Source of the DNA: Lingula anatina
Taxonomy: Eukaryota > Brachiopoda > Lingulata > Lingulida > Lingulidae
Assembly (NCBI RefSeq): GCF_001039355.2
Contig: NW_019774402.1
Location: 436,428 to 500,427, forward strand
DNA length: 64,000 nt
Direction of reading: 5' to 3'
The notes below the pieces were generated by a model that was not told the origin of the DNA, did not search any database, and saw only the letters and a program-made list of their open reading frames with translations. This document shows positions 12,955 to 25,089 of the stretch, in pieces (within the stretch, counting starts at the first letter, position 1; the number at the start of each line of letters is the position of its first letter). The position numbers were made by a program, and so were the translations under genes.

Positions 12955-15309
12955 CTGAAAAATTAACCATTTGAATAATTTGAAACAACTGTGGTCATAT
13001 TTTCAGTGTAGGCGTCTACAAATCCCTTTCTTTGACACATTTAAGTGTTTGACGAATGACATGTTTAAAACATTTCCTTGGTTCTCTCGCTATTTCTGTA
13101 TTAAGTGGCATTTCACTTAAAACAAATGACCTCCTTATTAAGGTGAAATTGTATCAAATTGCACTTGTATTTTTTAAAAACTGCACATCACTTCTAAAAG
13201 AAAATTTGCAAGTAAAATTATTCAATAAATTTATGTATTAGTAAGATGAAAAATTTTGAGTGCATGTGCTCTGGCAGTCATATTATTCCTGTTGGGTTTC
13301 AAGACAAAAGAAAGAACAAGACCATTTTAAGGAAAGAAAGTTTAATTTCTCTAAAATAGGTTTTGACATATACATGGTTAGAGGACACATCCTTCAATAT
13401 GAATTTCTTAACATAAAAACACTGGTACAAAATGCAATCCATCAAACACAGTCATCCTCAATAAAATGTCAAACCCTCCTGCTTTCTTCAAGCCATTTCT
13501 TAACCTAGTCAAACAAGAGTAAAATGTGATGGCTGTGTTGAAGGAAACAACAATGTAACCATTTTTCATTCCATGTGTCATGGCCATATAATGAAATAAC
13601 TAATAACTATGTTCCTTTATCATTTTATGACTGATAGAGCACATGCATACCCAAGCAAGCAAGGTATGAAGGAAAGTGAATAAGGAACTAAGAAGGGTAC
13701 TGGCAATTTTATCTCATATTGTGTTATGGTGGGAATGGATAGAATGACAGATAAGGAGGGATGGCTGAAAGGCAATGGTCTGATTTAAGAAAACTACAAA
13801 ATTAGTCCATGAAGTGTTCCTGTTGTTAACCTTAAGTTCAAGAATTTTGACAACATTTAAAAAACACAATAACCATATTAAGTAACCATAACAATAAACT
13901 GATATGAACATATCACTAACAAGTGTTGTTTAAAAATGGCAAGTCTTGCCTTCACTTCACTGTAACAATATTTTGAAGAATAAAAGGAAACATTTGCTCA
14001 AATCTTAACAAAATTTCCAAAGCAGTCATAAAAACCTTCTCCCATAATAAGGATTGATAAGATCTCTTTGTTTTTAAATGAATTAAAGGCTGAACATGAC
14101 ATCAAAAAGGCTGAATATTGAGACAATCTAATGACTTTGGAGTGGATACTGTACATATGCAACCTGTCATAAAGAAGTTGGACAAATTGCCCCAACACCA
14201 TTTTAAAGCACGTCAGCTGTTTAAAACTAAAAACTTAACAATCGGTGAGATAATTATAAGAAGCAGTTGACCTCCAAGTGTTTACTTTAACATGTGTTCT
14301 GTGTTGAAATAGAGCTTTGGATATCTGTTTTTCAATATCTACTTCATCTAAGTATATTGTCTCATACTTGTTTCCCAAATTAAAAAATCTGTCAAAATCT
14401 GACATACCCATAAAAAACTTGCCTGCAGTTGCATAAATGAATAAAATGTTACTTATTGAAAGAAATACAATTCATAAATCTACAATAAAGATGATCCATG
14501 TCAAAAAAATTGTGTATGTTAATCTATCATACCAGTTTTACCTTATGTTAGAATAAGGAAACGCAAGCTAAAAGAAAGCTTTAAGAAATTGCACTTTTAA
14601 CATAATTTCAAAATTTTATATAACTAAACATTGCATCTACCATGTTTTGTAATTTAAGACATCAGCTCTTTTAACAACTGTACACTTTCACTTTTGATAT
14701 TATACATATATTTACACGTCATAAATAAAATAAATATATTTATATATATATAGATAGATATATAGATAAATATTGAACTATATTATTAATTTTTTTACAT
14801 ATAAGACATACAAATACTAATATCTTTGGTCAAAGATGAAGGCTCATGGCACTGCAAAATATTGGAGCACAGATCTTTGTCCAGGCACCATGTCTAGCTT
14901 GCTCCTCATTCATGAACAAGAAAAAAATTGCACCCATTTAATCAGTAGGATGAGACAGAAATGTAAATGTCCTGTAATTGGTAAAAGACATAGGTAAAAT
15001 GTTTGCCAATAGCTAAGGAAAATAATAACCCATTTTTAAGTCTCCAATTTGTGGTTATTTATTTATTTTTTTTTTTGAGCAACTGACTGAAACAAAACTT
15101 TTTCCACAGAGAATTAAGTTAAAAAAAAATCCAAAATATTAACTGTTTTACAGGACAATGGGTCTAAGTCAATGTTTGCCCTCTCTATCATATACTAAGG
15201 GGAGCATATTGCTGTGGTTCTAGACAAGATTTAAAAAGAAATCTGAGCATATGACAATTTACTTGAACTGACTGAAAGCATCCTCATTATCCTTATACTA
15301 TCCACTCAG

Positions 15310-18300
15310 CTAAATAATGGAATCATCACTGTCCATTTCCATTATCCTTGATAAATGGTAATTCTGAGTGGGTGGTGTTTGATAATACCCAAATCCTTGT
15401 GGATAATACTGCTGGTGTTGATGCTGATAACCGCTTCCCAGCATCACTTCCATAAAGTCTTCAAACTCAGTTCGTGATATAGGTTCCATGTTACCCTGGA
15501 TGCCATTGAAGCCAAGGCCAGATAGAGCATTTCCAGCATGGGCAGGTGGTGGGGTGGGGACAATGGTGTTAATGGAGGAGGTAGAGGAACACTGAGAGGA
15601 CTGAGAGGTTAATGGTGAGTACTGAGTAGAGCTGTATAGAGGAGAGTGTGGGCTGGAATGTAACGGTGTATGAGGCTGACTAGGTGGTGTGTATGTTGTC
15701 ACCCTAGGTGGGGTATCTAAGCTTATCAGAGGAGGACTCACACACCCTGAGGCTGCAGCAGCTGAAGATGCTGACAGTGGAGAAGCATGCTCTTCTTTGC
15801 AATCTTCATCCTCATCACTGGAACTATCCAATGTCAGATCAATGACTTGAGCTTCTTTCTTCACTGGAGTGCTCACTGTACCGCTAGTGCTTGGCTCTGC
15901 CATAGCAACTGATTCTAGCAATAGGCAAAACAAAAATTTACAAATGAAAACCATGCAAATGGTTTAAAAGTACTCTTAGAACTCCTTAAAATGTATAGCT
16001 ATAAAAAAACTAAGACATTATGGTAACCTGTATTAAAAATGAATCTAAGCCTGTGCATGAAGCTTTACATTGCCATGTAAATGAACATTTTCAAAAAACT
16101 TATCAAGATTTTATGAAGAGACAGTCATATGATCCAAGACCCTTTCGTGATGGGTCAAACATCGTGCCTCATAGGAAAAAAAAATTTGTCTTTAGACTTT
16201 TTACTTTTTCACCAAGACATTACTTGCTTTAACAAAAGTAAAAACACTGGCTTATATCACATGTGCATTTTACCTTTTTTCATTGTTGCTGGCTCTCTAG
16301 CTTTTGAGACAGGACTAGACAAAACTTGAGCATCATTTTGTTTTCTAACAGGGATCCAAGAGCAGTCTTCATTGAAAACAATCTCATTGTCATTTGGACA
16401 CTGTCGAAATATCTCAGTAAACAGCCTGAAATTTAAATGCACTTGCTGACTTATTTTCAGATGAATTACAGGTATTTTCTTTGTGTCAACAAGTAGAACT
16501 ATCCATTCAGTAAAAAACGCTGACATTTATAAAGTTGCACTACTTACCCATCAATAATCAACTTTTCAAATGATGTTGGTTTATCACATACAGGGCATAT
16601 CCAAGTGGGCTTCTTTTCATTCATTTGCAAGAAGGTGTAGGCATCAAAACACTGTAAATGAGTGCATGTGCTGGCTCTGCAGGGAATCTGCATACGCATC
16701 TTACCCAGCTGAAAATGGTATTTTTTAACTTGTAAATATAAAAATTCTCAATATATGAATATTTGGCAACTGTTTCCTATCATTTCTTCCACAGCAAAGA
16801 CTTTAGTGCTACCAAACACACCATCATATACATATATATGCATACATATTCCAAAAAACAAGAAGTTACAGTCAAACTTTGCTCAGAATCTTGCATATCT
16901 TGTTGTCAGCCCAAATCTCTGTCACCACATGCAACTAAGAATGGCATACTGACAGAACAACAGCCCACATTGCTGGCTGTTTCAGGACCCCTGGAATTTC
17001 ATCATAGCACAAAATACAAATAAATAAATAACATTGCTCAGAATCTTGCATATCCTGTTGTCAGCCCCAAATCTATGTCACCACATGCAACTGAGAATGG
17101 TATACTGACAGAACAACAGCCCACATTGCTGGCTGTTTCAGGACCCCTGCACTTTCATCACAGCATTACCATTTACCATTTATCACACTGCAATTACATA
17201 CTAATGATTTTCAGCAAGCAACCAGAATAAATACATTGTTGTGTCTATTTTACAATCATTACCAACAAAAAATTCTTATCATTAATGGAAACTTACAGGA
17301 CAAATGAGGGATACTCTCAGGCTTGTTGTTGCTATTTCACTGTCAGGGTCATGTGATAGTTTCTCTTTGACTGAAATAATCATAACAACATCTTATAACA
17401 GAAGAAATGACAAATCTGTATTATAATTTTCTCTTATCTATTCTAAGCCCCTCTGACAACAATTAATAAAAAGAAACTAACAAATAGTTTAAATTTTGGA
17501 GGGGGAGAACAAGATGGCGGTGTGTGACGAGGACTGTGCGTGAGCTCTGAGTAAACCATAAGCAACAGGCAGTAAGTCTGTATTCTTTGCCACCGAAATT
17601 TTTATAAATGCACCATGAACTGCGGAAGAAGAAGCTAAGTAAGAGATCAGGACTCGAAGTTTTCTGCGTGGGTCTTTTTGAAAGCTTTTTCATTATTCAT
17701 TGATCGGGACACCACGTTACAAGGGAGGTGAGTGTCACTAAGAACTTATAAAAATATTCAAAAACTAAAGGATTTCGTCGAACATTCTGGACAGCGAATG
17801 CAACTGATACACTGCTTGCTTAATATTGCTACAACTCTGAAAATTACATATCCTTTGATAAATACATTTATAGCATATATACGTACACAGTATATGCATA
17901 CGTGGACCTGAACAGTTGTCAAAAATTTCAATGCATGAACAGTTGTCAACACGTACTGAACTATGCACTGGAATATAAAGAGCCATCAATGAACACACCC
18001 CATGTAAAAAAAAAAAAAAAAAAATAGCTATAAAAGTATAAGGGACACTTAGAAGAAATTCTATACTTTGTCATTTCAAGAGTCAAAGCATTATACAACC
18101 AAAACTTACTTAGTGCCCTAGAGTGGTCTGGATGCCGAATACCATTACGTTTTAATCTATCCAGTAGTATTTCTGATGTTAGTTTTTTCACTAGATAAAC
18201 TGCCACACAGTAGCCCTGAAAACAACACAGTTCCTGTCAGAGTTAGCAGTGAAAAAACTATACAAACATCCAAGATCTGACTGATGCTGATAGGGAGAAG

Positions 18301-21300
18301 ATAAATAAAAATCTTTTGAAGTGATCTGTGACACATTGAAAGTCAAAGGAATGCTCTAATGAGCAATATTGCTAGACTCTGAGAACTTGACTATCTTATA
18401 AGATGATAAATTTTGAAAGTCACTTTGCTGAAATGATGCATGTCTCTTTGTGCAGGAAACACAGCTAAACCATGCAACTTTTACTTACTCTTCCAAACTC
18501 TGATGCCCATGACACGGTGATGTGGTTGGGCACAGTTGGAGATATCCTGCAGAGTGGTGTTATGTTCACTGGCCTGCTAGGACGTTTGGGTTCAACTCCT
18601 GGTTTGTTAGTGGGAATTGGATTCTGGAAAAAAGTTTTTCTGAACATCACAGATAACACGTTTCACTGAAGAGCACTGAACAGGTATACTGGTATCTTAC
18701 AATCTGATACTCAATCTCAAACCAGTGTGGCAAATCAAATATCATACTGTATGAATTAAAATGAAAGAAAAGAAAGATGCCAAACCGTCCTCTCTATTCA
18801 AAGGTTCATTGAAAAGACTGAAAGCCCATCATGAATATCATCATTACATATTTTAACTTATAAACAGAGCACCGAAATAAATTGGCTTACTGGAAGAGGA
18901 GCTAACTTTCCATTGATCCTGACACAAATGCTTGGAGGAAAATTATCTGCTTGTTCACAGCTGGTTTCCAAAAGGCAGAACCTGCAATTAATATTAAGGG
19001 CCTTTTAAGCAATGTTGGACAAACTTTTTTCTTTTTTTCCTTCGTTATACATTTGTTTTAAAACACATAACAAAAGTATTATTGATAGAGAAATTTATTA
19101 AATTTTCTTAAATGTATTTAACTTCAAAACTCTACAAATAACAACTATGAATTGGTCAGATATATAAATAGTGAAGTATACAGGTTTTACCTGACTACAA
19201 CCAATAAATTTATTAAAAAGACCATTTTCCCCTGACATCTTTTCAGTATCTAAATTTCCAACTAAAATAAATATCTGACAATCATGTTCTATCATTTTAC
19301 AGGTACACACTTACATGCTATTAACTATATCTTCATATATTAAAATAGGTTGTAAAGCTCAAACTTTGCTCAGAATATTGCATATCTTGTTGTCAGCCCA
19401 AATCTCTGTCACCACATGCAACTGAGAATGGTATACTGACAGAACAACAACCCACATTGCTGGCTGTTTCAGGACCCCTGCACTTTCATCATAGCACAAA
19501 ATATAAAAAAATAAGCAAATAAATAAATAAAACATATTTGAACATATATTAAAAAAATAATAATAATCTACATACATACATACATACATACATACATACA
19601 TACATACGTACGTACGTATGTACGTACGTACATACATACACACACATTAAATTTCACACAGTGTAAGTTGTTACATACTGTACCTTAGTTGCACCTGGAC
19701 CTGGTAGTCTATTCTTCCACATGCCTTTAAGTCCCTGAGGGATAGAAAAATTCCAGTATAGAAATAATGCTAGATGCTACTTGTTTCTGCTGGATTAATC
19801 TGATAAATGTGCAAAACACATAATTTTAAGTTTGATCTTCACACATCATAACAAAACAATCAGCATCAGTGAGTTCAACGTTTTCCATTGTATAGACAAA
19901 TCTTATCACCTCTGCAAAAACACCCGAATACTTGTATTGGTTACTCACCCATATCTGGACATGGCAACGTCCTGAGCTTGCTGTGGTGTAAGATGGAATA
20001 CATAGGCTGCCTCTTGGAATCTACCTGCATTCTTTGGAACTATAATAACAATGTTATACGTTGTGTTCAGGCTGACATCACATTATCATTTGTGAGATCA
20101 ATATGATGTTAAACAAGAACTATTTGCAACATACACACACACACATAACACAATTCTTACTAATGAAATGAGTTCAGTGTCAAATTTTTATTGGTCTCAA
20201 ATTCTGACCTATCTTTAAAAGGGAAATTGAACATTGCATATCTAATAAAACTTACATAAAAAATTATAATAAATAGCAAGATATAGCAAACATATATTAT
20301 AAAACTGAAAACGTTTGCATCATAAATATAAGACAAAATCCTATTTAAAAAAAAAACTAACCTAAACTTGTAGGTTTTGTAAGCTCTCCTAAACAATCAT
20401 AGAAAGGCAAATGCTTAAGCCTGACATCAGGATGAATTGGCAGAGCACTGGATGGTGAACTTGGGAGATGTTTGCTACTGTAATCTAATGCATCCCCTAA
20501 TAATGAACCTGTAAGGGAAAAATAAGTGACAAATTAAGTGATGACCAAGATATATTGAATAAGCACTTTCAGCTCTTTAAAGGCTTCTTGACTTATAAAT
20601 AAATTTAAAATAAATAAATAAATAAATAAATAAATAGTTATCATACTATACAGCAACACTGCACAGCAATCCATATTCAAAATAATCCAATAAAAAAGGG
20701 GCCTCAAAAGTGCAAACTAATAACTTTATTCTGGACTGAACTATTGCAATTACATTATCCAACAAAATCAGGATCACAGTCCTTCCTAGCAAAGACAGGC
20801 TCACCTAAATGTGGGTCTTTAATTGATGCTGCTTGTTGTACCATTACTGGTTGCGGTGCCTGTGGACTGGAGGTATTTTTGGCAGGGAAACGTCTTCTGA
20901 AATAGATTAAAAAATGCTATACAGCATTTTAAGGCAAAGTTGCCATCACTAGGCATCACTAGCTGTAATCACCATCACAGTACTGGATACATCATTTAAA
21001 ATGATGACCAAATGAAAAATATCAGTTAAACATGTAAACTCTTATCTTCATACTTTCTTTGACTTTGGCCCCATTCAGATCAAGAACAGCTGAGCACTAG
21101 CTAGGAAGTAACCTAAATATGGCAGACCTACATGAAAGGAAGACCGCTTAATCCTGTAATGGTCTCTCTGCTTCTCACTTTCCTCCCCACACGTCGTCCC
21201 TCAACCTGTTGAATTGAGCCAAGATTTAATTACTGTGCCCCTGCAGGGACGATGTGTGGGGAGGCATGTGAAAAATTGTTCAACATAACAGCTCCATGTA

Positions 21301-24300
21301 ATGTAATAGGTATCCAGCAATAGCAAAAATTAAACAGGTTTCATTATCTGTTACATTTTTGTAACAAAAAATTATGATTGAATTGAAATTAATAAACTTT
21401 TGACATATTATACTATGATTTTCTGCCCTGCATTTTTGGGTGCATTTTATATTCTAAGGGTCCACTGTTCCCAGGGTCGGTTACTCTGAAGGTCCACTAT
21501 TCCAAGGATCCCCTATTCCAAAGGTTCACATAGAGCCCAAACAGCACAAAGTTAGCAAATTAAATGTGCTTCTTCAACACAGAGGGATTATGCAACTAAT
21601 ATAATTTGTTTAAGCCCATTTATCACTTCAATAAACTTTTTTTGGAATGGCAGATCTTTGGAATAGCAGATCTTCTCAACAGCAGACCCTTAACCCCCCC
21701 CCCATTTTATCTCTAGCTTATCCTATTTTCTGCCACAGGTAAATGGTAGTTTTAGGGAGTTTTTCCACAAATCCATTGTACTAGCTGGATTGATCTAACT
21801 TGGCTTAAAGGTCTGGCTAGCCTAATCAAACTGCAAGGGGGTAATTAACGACAGTCAATTACCCTCTAGTTAATCAAGGGGGCGTGCCAGACAATTAAGC
21901 AGATTACACTGAAAGAAATTTAGTGAGAAGCCCCATGCAGCGTTTGACACTCGCACTCGCCAGCACGCCAATGAGAGTAAAAATTAAATCTGGCGGGTGA
22001 AATTTATGATACAAGTCACCATTTTGGCGAGTATATTTATTTCAACTTTCTATATTAAGTGTATCGGCAAAATTTAGACTCAATAAAAGTCCTATTGACA
22101 TGCCAATATTTACGGGGAAGTTCAGGGAATTCCTCTAACTGCTAACCTCGTTTTTACTTTCATAAGTAATAATCGTGATTGGTTGATGTTGAGGAATTCT
22201 GTAGTGACATATTCACAGTCTCACTGTCAATTTTGAAAGCCCCTAGCCTTCGTTTGCGCATAGAAGTAGAGAAAATGTTTGGGCGATGGAGTTTGACGAA
22301 GTACGTCTTGGGATTATGTGCAGTCGATACTTCTGGGATAAAGCTACAAGTGGATCATGGAGCAGGTTTGAAATTTACGAACGCCCCGTAGAAGAGACTG
22401 AGAACGTCTCAGAATCAGCATCAAGTGATGAGTAGACAAAATCAAAGCAGAAACGAACTGATGCAAGCTAACTGTCTGAGCTCTCTGACCCAAAGCATGG
22501 TTTTGACGTTCTCTAAAAATCTTTTTCTGAGCAGAGCAAAAAAAATTTTTTCAAACGCACGAAGATTAGCAACGTGTTTAGGGTGAGAGAACTTGAATTA
22601 CCTAAATTGCGCTAATACAATACCATTCAAATAAAGCAATATAACGAATTTTACTTCACCTCGGATACACTTGAAATTTTAACAATCTCGTTAGCTTTAC
22701 AGCTATTCACTGATTTCATCTAAGTCAGAGCGACCTACAGAGTTCACCCAAAATATCACACGAGTTTAGTTGTAATATTAATAATATTTAATTAAAGCTC
22801 ATTTTAATATTTATCTTGAAACAAGTACTTCTAGAGCCTAAAATGAGTAAAACGATTGATCAAAACAGTTTTATCTTTATTTGCATATGACTTATAACTA
22901 ACTATGCAGCATTGGTACCTGATAACATCTCAATCATCAGTCATTCCCACATGCCCTGCACTTTGAATATTTGGCTGGTAACTTCTTAATAAAACAGGCT
23001 AAGGTCGGGCTTGTACATTTTCAGTTTGGCCTGTAACTTTCAAAACTCACTGGCCAAATTGGCCTGTGCTATTTCAAATGAAGGTCAAACACTGCCCATG
23101 GAGTTAGATTGATCCAGCTAGTACGATTGGTTTATGGGAACACAGTCTAAGAAGTCAAACATGTTACATTATTCTCTGCAACATTTAGTTACTATCATAA
23201 TGCAACAGCTGAAAGCAAACATATTGTATTAGCCTCATTTGGTTTAAAATGTAAATTTTTTAGCCAAAGTCACCCAATAGTAGTAAATCCATCTATCATC
23301 AAATCATACCTGCAAATTGTTTGTTAATATGTCATATTCATTTGGCTATGTGGCTACTTGGCCAACCTTAAAAGTACCAAAGAAAAGGAACTTCTTATAA
23401 ACCACTAGGTTTGACAACCTAGTGTATTTATAGAGAACTGAAATGTTATCAGCAAGATCTCATAAATACTCTTCACCCCATACTGAGTAATATGGCTCTA
23501 TATAATCTATATTCAACTGCATTAATCTGTATTCTACCTTAAATGAGAAATTCTAAAAATAGAAGCAGCCCATAGAGAAGCAAGCATAACTAGACATTTG
23601 ACTTGGCTTAAAGCCAAGCTTGAATATTTCAAATGGCAAGATGCCAATTTCCTCATGATGTACACAGGTATAAAAAAATCAATATATATGCATTATTTTG
23701 GAACGATTCCAGCATTTACTTCAGCTTTCCATATGATAGGCAAGGCAAATTAATGACTGTTTTACAACAATTTTCAACACTCTGTCAATTATGTAGCCTA
23801 TTTGTTAGATAAAAATTTAACAGACACGGCATTCTCACCTGTACAATTCTTTAATCTTAATCTGAATTGGAGTAGAGCAGCCTTTGGCTATTAATTGTAA
23901 TGCTCTATGTAAAAGTTCATTTTTTCTGCCACTTTTGTTACGACCAGCAAATCCAAGCAGAACTTGTAGTTCTGAAACCCGGAAGCTCATGACCATGTGC
24001 TGAAAGTAAAATCAATAATAAAATCTTTAACTAAAAAAATGTAGCATAAGAATAAGAATAGAGTTCTCATATAACCGAAGCCCATCAATGCTACCTTACC
24101 TGTCCTTCACAGTAACTTATGTTTTTCATCAAAATGTTGAAAAATGGGTGAAATCATTTTCTCAGTCTAGCAAAGATACAATCAATTTGATGAAAGGGTT
24201 ACTAGTTCAAAGTCTTTATAATCAACTGGACTGAACTAATGGTTTTGTACAGATTCTCAAAAATGAAAACCAAGCAGACTATTGTTTATCAAATAGTAAA

Positions 24301-24891
24301 AAAGGGAAAATTTGTTATACTGATGGGTCAGTAACAGAACTTTCTAGATCATTCTCCATTTACACAGCAACTTTGGCAAGAAATGATAGCAGTGACAAAC
24401 CTTATGTTACAAAACTATGAATAACTCCATAACTGAAGCCTGGTAAATATACAGGATGCAGTATAATGGTTTCCAAAAGTGGATAGAGGTAAGTTTTTGT
24501 CATATATTAAAAAAAAAAGGTTACGTTGTTATTTCTAAAACAAATATTTACTTATTATAGTGGTTAAAGCTAGTGTCTATACCCTTTGAAAATAATCACC
24601 AAACTTACAGGGCATCTAATCATACAAAAATTGTCAGTCTGCCAACTTAATGTGAAACAAACATGTGGCTTTGGCCTATCAGTTTAGTTGTTTTGCTAAC
24701 TAGGTTAGGCCAAGAAATATAACTGAAATTCAGTTACTCAATACCTCCACACTACCAAAGACTAAACACCCAGTAAAATGGAGAAAAAACAAAGGGTTGG
24801 TGTGATTAGAAAAAAAGTAATGTTGAAATATCTCTAAATTTATTGTAAAATCGAAGAAATTACTCACTTTCAAGTCTGCCGGATCCGCCAT
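15310..24891 (-). CDS. PIAS: E3 SUMO-protein ligase PIAS (proximal C-terminus form)
   Basis: PIAS proteins transfer SUMO to nuclear transcription regulators. Exons, in transcript order: 24868-24891, 23839-23999, 20805-20896, 20362-20508, 19949-20039, 19684-19734, 18891-18981, 18489-18623, 18110-18215, 17297-17370, 16548-16708, 16274-16425, 15310-15914. All phases agree and give 629 residues, close to vertebrate PIAS length. The N-terminus MADPADLK leads into the DNA-binding SAP domain (about 9-45, [20 protein letters not shown]). The PINIT domain follows, with its motif as PVNIT at 237-241. The SP-RING (about 323-370) keeps its Cys and His ligands ([16 protein letters not shown]). A SUMO-interacting motif [15 protein letters not shown] starts near 452. 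This form ends [10 protein letters not shown]. It cannot be assigned to one vertebrate paralog, as expected for a single ancestral gene. Confidence 0.95.
16874..17025. repeat. Dispersed repeat, copy 1
   Basis: This is the first of three near-identical copies of a unit of about 135 bp (shared stretch GCTCAGAATCTTGCATATC, with TGGCTGTTTCAGGACCCCTG further in). It lies in a PIAS intron and is followed by an AAATA-type microsatellite. A simple-repeat 3' tail is typical of some SINEs and LINEs, so a retroposon fragment is possible. No coding content is seen. Confidence 0.7.
17033..17168. repeat. Dispersed repeat, copy 2
   Basis: This copy lies directly after copy 1 in the same orientation and differs at a few positions. 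It ends near TTTCATCACAGCA and, unlike the other two, lacks the AAATA tail. Confidence 0.7.
19360..19531. repeat. Dispersed repeat, copy 3
   Basis: The third copy, same orientation, lies in another PIAS intron about 2.3 kb away. It again ends in an AAATA-type microsatellite, as copy 1 does, which supports treating the tail as part of the unit. Confidence 0.7.
19570..19646. repeat. CATA/CGTA microsatellite
   Basis: A CATA tetranucleotide array is interrupted by a CGTA block and ends in CA repeats. It lies in a PIAS intron. Confidence 0.95.
21182..21264. repeat. Hairpin, 20-bp arms
   Basis: CCTCCCCACACGTCGTCCCT at 21182-21201 pairs with 21245-21264 with one mismatch across a 43-base loop. It is much more GC-rich than the surrounding PIAS intron. 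It could be a remnant of a mobile element or a transcribed hairpin; the sequence alone does not decide. Confidence 0.6.
21750..23151. mobile_element. Non-autonomous DNA element of about 1.4 kb with 45-bp inverted ends
   Basis: The left end (about 21750-21805, including TACTAGCTGGATTGATCTAAC) is matched by the inverted right end (about 23095-23151, TACTAGCTGGATCAATCTAAC when reversed). The interior has no transposase-like reading frame; the longest is 70 residues and unrecognised. The end sequence (TTCCCA...GGATTGATC) resembles the short element at 26612-26835, so the two may share a transposase source. It lies in the PIAS intron between the SAP-encoding exon and the next exon. Confidence 0.6.
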
Positions 24892-25089
24892 TTTGTTCAA
24901 CTTTGACATTGAAAGTCAAAGCATGATGGAAACTGAAAATGGCACGACATTCTAATTTGCATAAATGGTTTCCAAAAATAATATTTTTGTTTAAAAAATT
25001 GGGGTATATTTTTAATTATAAAAGGATTTGAAGAAAATGATCGGTAAATTAATTTGTACCGATCTTTATTTTACTAAGTCGCATCAAAG
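24892..25089. promoter_or_regulatory. Head-to-head promoter of PIAS and NDUFS7
   Basis: Only 198 bp separate the two start codons, which point away from each other, so the promoters must share this interval. Both start codons sit in almost the same motif: AAAATGGCGG for PIAS (minus strand) and AAGATGGCGG for NDUFS7. This matches the YY1-type AANATGGCGG element known at start sites of housekeeping genes. I see no clear TATA box. Confidence 0.6.
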
